Part shown: positions 5,129 through 8,156 of the stretch, one piece after another | Layout: every line of letters starts with the position of its first letter | How positions within the stretch are numbered: the first letter of the stretch is position 1 | Assembly: GCA_902478875.1 (NCBI GenBank) | Contig: CABSMZ010000081.1 | Coordinates: forward strand, 1 to 8,156 | From: an uncultured Collinsella sp. | Lineage (GTDB): Bacteria; Actinomycetota; Coriobacteriia; Coriobacteriales; Coriobacteriaceae | Length of the DNA stretch: 8,156 nt | Direction of reading: 5' to 3' | Notes under the pieces: generated by a model | What the model was told of the DNA's origin: nothing | Database searches by the model: none | The model's input: the letters and a program-made list of their open reading frames with translations, nothing else | Program-made: the position numbers and the translations under genes

Positions 5129-7351
5129 ATGAATATGCTCAAAATCTCGAAGGCGATCTTTAGGTCGCTTCTCTCCTCCAGGTCGCTCTGTGTTGTCGTT
5201 GTTGCGTTGATGGTTCTTTGTGCTCTGCCCGTCTTCAGGAGCGCGGCTGGCATCGACGGACGGGTCGAATACCTCGAGTCGGGAATAACCCGTGTTGAGC
5301 AGGAATTGTCAGCATCCTATGCGGATGCGCTTGTGAATGCGGGGGAGGACGATGTCTATACCTCTTCATCAAGCATGCCCGCGCTTCTGTACCCTCTTGC
5401 CGCGGGACGTCTTATCTTGGCACCGCTCTCTCCCCTACTTCCGTTTCTGCAGATATCGGATGGAGAGTACACCTATTATGACGGATCGAAGGAGTACTTG
5501 CTATGGGTCGCAACGGCCGTTGCCGTCTCGTTCCTTGCCGCGCGTCTTAACAAACGTGAAAAGCTCATCATCCAGGCACCGATGGGCGAGCTGGGTAGAC
5601 TTGTTGCATCGAGCGTATGGGCGAGTGTTTTTGCAATGCTTGCCGTCCTCGCCATCAATCTTCCAGGGATAATCGCCGCGCTTGTGAAGAATGGCCCGGG
5701 CTCGCCGTTCTATCCGATAGGCTACATTCAATATGCGACTCCGGTTATCAAACCGGCTTGGCTGGTGTTCGCGCAGACGGCCATCTTGCAATTCTTGGTG
5801 GCAGCGTTCATCTCGCTTGTCGTTCACCTTGCCGTGAAGATTGCCAATAACCCTACGCTTGGAATCGTGTTCGTATGTGCCCTGATGGGGGTGACGATGG
5901 TTCCCGGGTATTACGGAAGATCCATCGCTTTACGTGAGTTCGCCCTGTTGAATCCCCTTACGTATGCGAACACTGAGTTGACCGTCGGCGCCTATAGCCC
6001 GTACCCGACAACGCAGATAGTGAATCTGCCTGGACTTTGCTTCGAGCGTGGCGCGATTGCCCTCGTATGCGCAATCGGGATCGAGGTGCTGGCAATTAGC
6101 CTGCTTTGCGTTGCTGGAAAGAGCGGCTGCGCGCGCCCGATATCCCCGATTTGTCTTGAGAGAGGTTCCTTCGCTGCATCGAGAACGGCAACTCGTTCGA
6201 GCGCTTGTGCCTCCGCCGTTGCATACGTAAGAACGATGGGGAAACTGCTCCTGCGTTCTCCTACCCTCGCCGTATGCGCGATTGCAATGTCGGCGACGAT
6301 GCTGGCCCCGGCTCTGGTCGAGATGTTTCCTGACGCTGATAACGTTTCCGCTGTTCGGTATAGGGATGGGGAGCTCCGTTCAATAGATCGGTATCTAGAG
6401 CAGAACGCTGCGAATATGGACGTCGAGGGCAAAGCGGCCCTGGAAGACATGCGGGATGCTCTTTCGGGTTTCGTGTACGCGCCTATGCCTGCGGAGGGGT
6501 TTCGAAGCCTTGCGACGTACGAGCGCGCTCGAGGTGAGCTGGGCGCGGCAGATGCGACTCTCCTGCAATCGATCGGAATCGAGCCGGAGACTCCTTCTCG
6601 TGCGGAGGCGCGCGCCCTTCTGCTTGAGTCGATCGCGAGCTTGCCGGACCCCAAGGTTTACGAGTTAAGTACGAAGATGCCCCCATTAATCCTCCTTTCG
6701 TATCTCCAGGCAGCGCTTCCCTCCTTATTTTTGCTGTTGCCCGTGGTTGTCACATCGCTCGCGTGCACCCACCTGCAGTGTCGTTCCCTTCTGGTTCTCC
6801 AGATCCCCGCAACAGCGCATGTGCGTTTTCTGACGGCTGTTGCGCTGGCTCTCCTGCTTGGCTTGGTGCTGCTTTTGGTGTCGATGGTTCCCGCTGTCGT
6901 TGTGTCCGTGATTAAGAACGGTGCGGGTGGATCGGAGTATCCCGTCGCTCTCATTCGGGCGGGAGCTTCGACAACGTCCATGGTGGGGGAGGCGGTGTTG
7001 TGCAGTATTCCGTTGCTGGTCATGGCATACGGCGTGATTTCCGTCGTCGCTGCGTTGACAGCAGCGATTAGCCGCAACCCCGTTGTCACCGGAATGGTTT
7101 GCGCGGTTCTCTTGGTGTTGGGTTCGTTGAGCGCTCATGTTGAAAGCGTGGGCATGGGCGTCGCGCTGCTGGCTCCATTCGCCTCGTTTGATCCCGCTTC
7201 CCAGGTGGGGACGATTGGGTTCCTTGGGCGAGGGACGAACGCGATGCCTTTTGGAGAGGTCGTCGGCGCATCGGGCGCTCTGCTGGTGGTCTTGGGCGCC
7301 GTATCTCCGTTGATGGTGCGCCTGAGTGTTCCAAAGATCGAAAGGGGATGA
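5129..7351 (+). CDS. Large ABC-2-like permease with two tandem modules (bacteriocin-locus type membrane protein)
   Basis: A 740-residue polytopic membrane protein, probably the membrane part of an export or immunity ABC transporter with the next gene. It has about 12 membrane segments in two repeats of six. In each, one N-terminal helix (about 18-38 and 376-398) precedes a long hydrophilic extracytoplasmic region, then five helices follow. The repeats share anchors in the same order: LIIQAP / LVLQIP; KNGPGSPFYPI (187-197) / KNGAGGSEYPV (596-606); NNP (240-242) / RNP (649-651); ALLNPLTY / ALLAPFAS. So it is an internal duplication. ATG 5129 is chosen because AAGG stands six bases upstream and it lies after the hairpin. 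ATG 5135 is also possible; ATG 5063 touches the previous stop and lacks a ribosome-binding site. Length and position fit the bacteriocin-associated membrane proteins of lactococcin-972 loci, though those are described as having about seven helices. Confidence 0.8.
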   Translation: MNMLKISKAIFRSLLSSRSLCVVVVALMVLCALPVFRSAAGIDGRVEYLESGITRVEQELSASYADALVNAGEDDVYTSSSSMPALLYPLAAGRLILAPLSPLLPFLQISDGEYTYYDGSKEYLLWVATAVAVSFLAARLNKREKLIIQAPMGELGRLVASSVWASVFAMLAVLAINLPGIIAALVKNGPGSPFYPIGYIQYATPVIKPAWLVFAQTAILQFLVAAFISLVVHLAVKIANNPTLGIVFVCALMGVTMVPGYYGRSIALREFALLNPLTYANTELTVGAYSPYPTTQIVNLPGLCFERGAIALVCAIGIEVLAISLLCVAGKSGCARPISPICLERGSFAASRTATRSSACASAVAYVRTMGKLLLRSPTLAVCAIAMSATMLAPALVEMFPDADNVSAVRYRDGELRSIDRYLEQNAANMDVEGKAALEDMRDALSGFVYAPMPAEGFRSLATYERARGELGAADATLLQSIGIEPETPSRAEARALLLESIASLPDPKVYELSTKMPPLILLSYLQAALPSLFLLLPVVVTSLACTHLQCRSLLVLQIPATAHVRFLTAVALALLLGLVLLLVSMVPAVVVSVIKNGAGGSEYPVALIRAGASTTSMVGEAVLCSIPLLVMAYGVISVVAALTAAISRNPVVTGMVCAVLLVLGSLSAHVESVGMGVALLAPFASFDPASQVGTIGFLGRGTNAMPFGEVVGASGALLVVLGAVSPLMVRLSVPKIERG
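7341..7347 (+). promoter_or_regulatory. Ribosome-binding site of the ATPase gene, inside the permease gene
   Basis: AAAGGGG directly abuts ATG 7348 (no spacing) but is nine bases before ATG 7357, so it supports 7357 as the main start of the ATPase. Ribosomes ending the permease at TGA 7349-7351 would be well placed to reinitiate. Confidence 0.5.
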
Positions 7352-7356
7352 TCTCG

Positions 7357-8097
7357 ATGATTGACCTTCAAACGCTGACGATCTCTTATGGAAAGAAGGT
7401 GCTCGTAGATTCGGTGAACGCTGAGTTTGCCCCGGGTACGGTCTACGGTCTCGTCGCTCCGAACGGGCATGGAAAGACGACGTTGCTGCGTGCGATGGCA
7501 GGTTTGCCGGGTCCTCGCGTGGACGGGAGCATCGTTCTGGATGAGGTGCAGGGTACGGGTGCGAGAGAGGTCCGTTCTATGATCTTCTATGCACCTGGTG
7601 AGGGGACGCTGCTGTATCCCGGATTGCGTGCGGAAGATCACCTCAAGATGGTTTGCGATATGTGGCCGCATGCTCGCGATATCGAAGAGATAGTGGAACA
7701 AACGCAGATAGGCGAGTTCGCGAAGATGAGAATCCGCACTCTGAGCCAGGGCATGAAGCAGCAGCTTACCCTGGCGATTGCGTATGCGACGGGCGCGCGG
7801 TGCCTTCTATTAGATGAGCCCATGAACGCGCTCGACCCCAGCAGGGTGGACTTGCATTCCGAGATTCTCAGGAAGCTGGCCGATTCTGGTACGTGCATCA
7901 TCATGTCATCCCACATCTTGGATTCGGTCGATAGGCTGTGCGATGAGATTCTGTTTTTGAAGGATGGGAGGCTCATTAGAAGCATTCCGCAAGATGATGC
8001 TGCGCCGAAGTCTCCTGGATCCCATTTCGCAAAGCCTGCCGGACGCGCCGAGGGTGCGCTAAGCACGTATCGGCGACTCTACGAAAAGGGCGGGTAG
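7357..8097 (+). CDS. ABC transporter ATP-binding protein (ABC-2 exporter type)
   Basis: Cytoplasmic ATPase that should power the preceding permease. Numbered from the alternative upstream start ATG 7348 (249 residues), it has Walker A APNGHGKTT at 37-45, the signature LSQGMKQQL at 132-140, Walker B CLLLDEP at 152-158 with catalytic Glu157, the D-loop ALDP, and switch His189 in MSSHIL. The LSxGMKQ form is typical of ABC-2 exporters of the DrrA/CcmA kind rather than MacB/LolD types. Two small oddities: the first Walker A residue is Ala instead of Gly, and the Q-loop reads YAPGEG with no Gln, as often seen in this group. After residue 210 comes a short extension rich in Pro, Ala and Arg. ATG 7348 overlaps the permease stop as ATGA; I prefer ATG 7357 for its ribosome-binding site and for the usual MIxLxxLxxxYG opening. 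Two bases separate it from the next gene. Confidence 0.93.
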   Translation: MIDLQTLTISYGKKVLVDSVNAEFAPGTVYGLVAPNGHGKTTLLRAMAGLPGPRVDGSIVLDEVQGTGAREVRSMIFYAPGEGTLLYPGLRAEDHLKMVCDMWPHARDIEEIVEQTQIGEFAKMRIRTLSQGMKQQLTLAIAYATGARCLLLDEPMNALDPSRVDLHSEILRKLADSGTCIIMSSHILDSVDRLCDEILFLKDGRLIRSIPQDDAAPKSPGSHFAKPAGRAEGALSTYRRLYEKGG

Positions 8098-8099
8098 AA

Positions 8100-8156
8100 A
8101 TGCAAGTTAAAAATCTATGTGGCCAATGTGATACCGTTGAACCCGCATATCGATAC
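8100..8156 (+). CDS. Start of a further operon gene with a CxxC motif, cut by window end
   Basis: ATG at 8100-8102 opens 19 codons that run to the last base with no stop, two bases after the ATPase stop codon, and AAAAGGG stands nine bases upstream. The visible peptide begins MQVKNLCGQCDTVEP. Cys7 and Cys10 form a CxxC pair, as at the head of zinc-ribbon domains or thiol-redox proteins. The tight spacing makes it part of the cassette. Too little is visible to name a family. If it is a redox protein it could relate to the cysteines of the secreted peptide, but a zinc-ribbon-headed membrane protein is equally possible. Confidence 0.5.
   Translation, partial: MQVKNLCGQCDTVEPAYRY

Noticed and set aside
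8100..8156. Possible adapter contamination at the right end as well
   Set aside because: No mosaic end or read-1 adapter sequence is present; the frame, ribosome-binding site and spacing look like a genuine operon gene.
1..8156. CRISPR arrays, rRNA, IS elements with terminal repeats, toxin-antitoxin pair
   Set aside because: No regularly spaced repeats, rRNA segments or transposase were seen. The DUF2975/HTH pair resembles a sensor-regulator pair rather than a toxin-antitoxin module.

Overview
The window looks like the end of a draft or metagenome contig from a high-GC, host-associated actinobacterium, most like Collinsella or another coriobacterium. I judge this from the style of the citrate synthase and ACT-domain proteins and from the GC-rich codon use; no database was consulted. 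Bases 1-46 are not biological. They are an Illumina Nextera i7-side adapter left in the assembly, so the real sequence starts at 47.

The left part (47 to about 2760) is core-genome-like and lies on the minus strand. Read in the direction of transcription it holds an ACT-domain protein, a citrate synthase with all three catalytic residues, a clear intrinsic terminator, and a Cof-type HAD phosphatase cut off by the contig end. Bases 2760-3076 carry no convincing gene but hold several strong inverted repeats. They probably contain one edge of an integrated element.

From 3077 onward the content is accessory. A tyrosine recombinase has lost its N-terminal half but keeps its whole catalytic domain. 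It sits directly behind, and in frame with, a small Cro/CI-type regulator, with one TAG stop between them. The regulator follows a four-helix DUF2975-type membrane protein, a known pairing (compare B. subtilis YoaS/YozG). The 120-bp gap upstream holds three palindromes. One of them is centred on the predicted -10 of the DUF2975/HTH operon, which suggests autoregulation.

Divergent from that pair, on the plus strand, is the most interesting part. It starts with a 121-residue precursor with a clear signal peptide and a mature region of about 92 residues containing four cysteines. A hairpin that could act as a leaky terminator follows. Next come a permease of about 740 residues built from two tandem ABC-2-like modules, an overlapping or closely coupled ABC ATPase, and the first 19 codons of a CxxC protein cut by the window end. 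Small secreted peptide, very large membrane protein, then ATPase is the layout of lactococcin-972-type bacteriocin loci. The peptide's C-terminal half loosely resembles that family in aromatic and tryptophan spacing. I propose a divergent, cysteine-containing lactococcin-972-like bacteriocin with a dedicated ABC-2 export or immunity transporter. This is inference from layout and pattern, not a proven homology.
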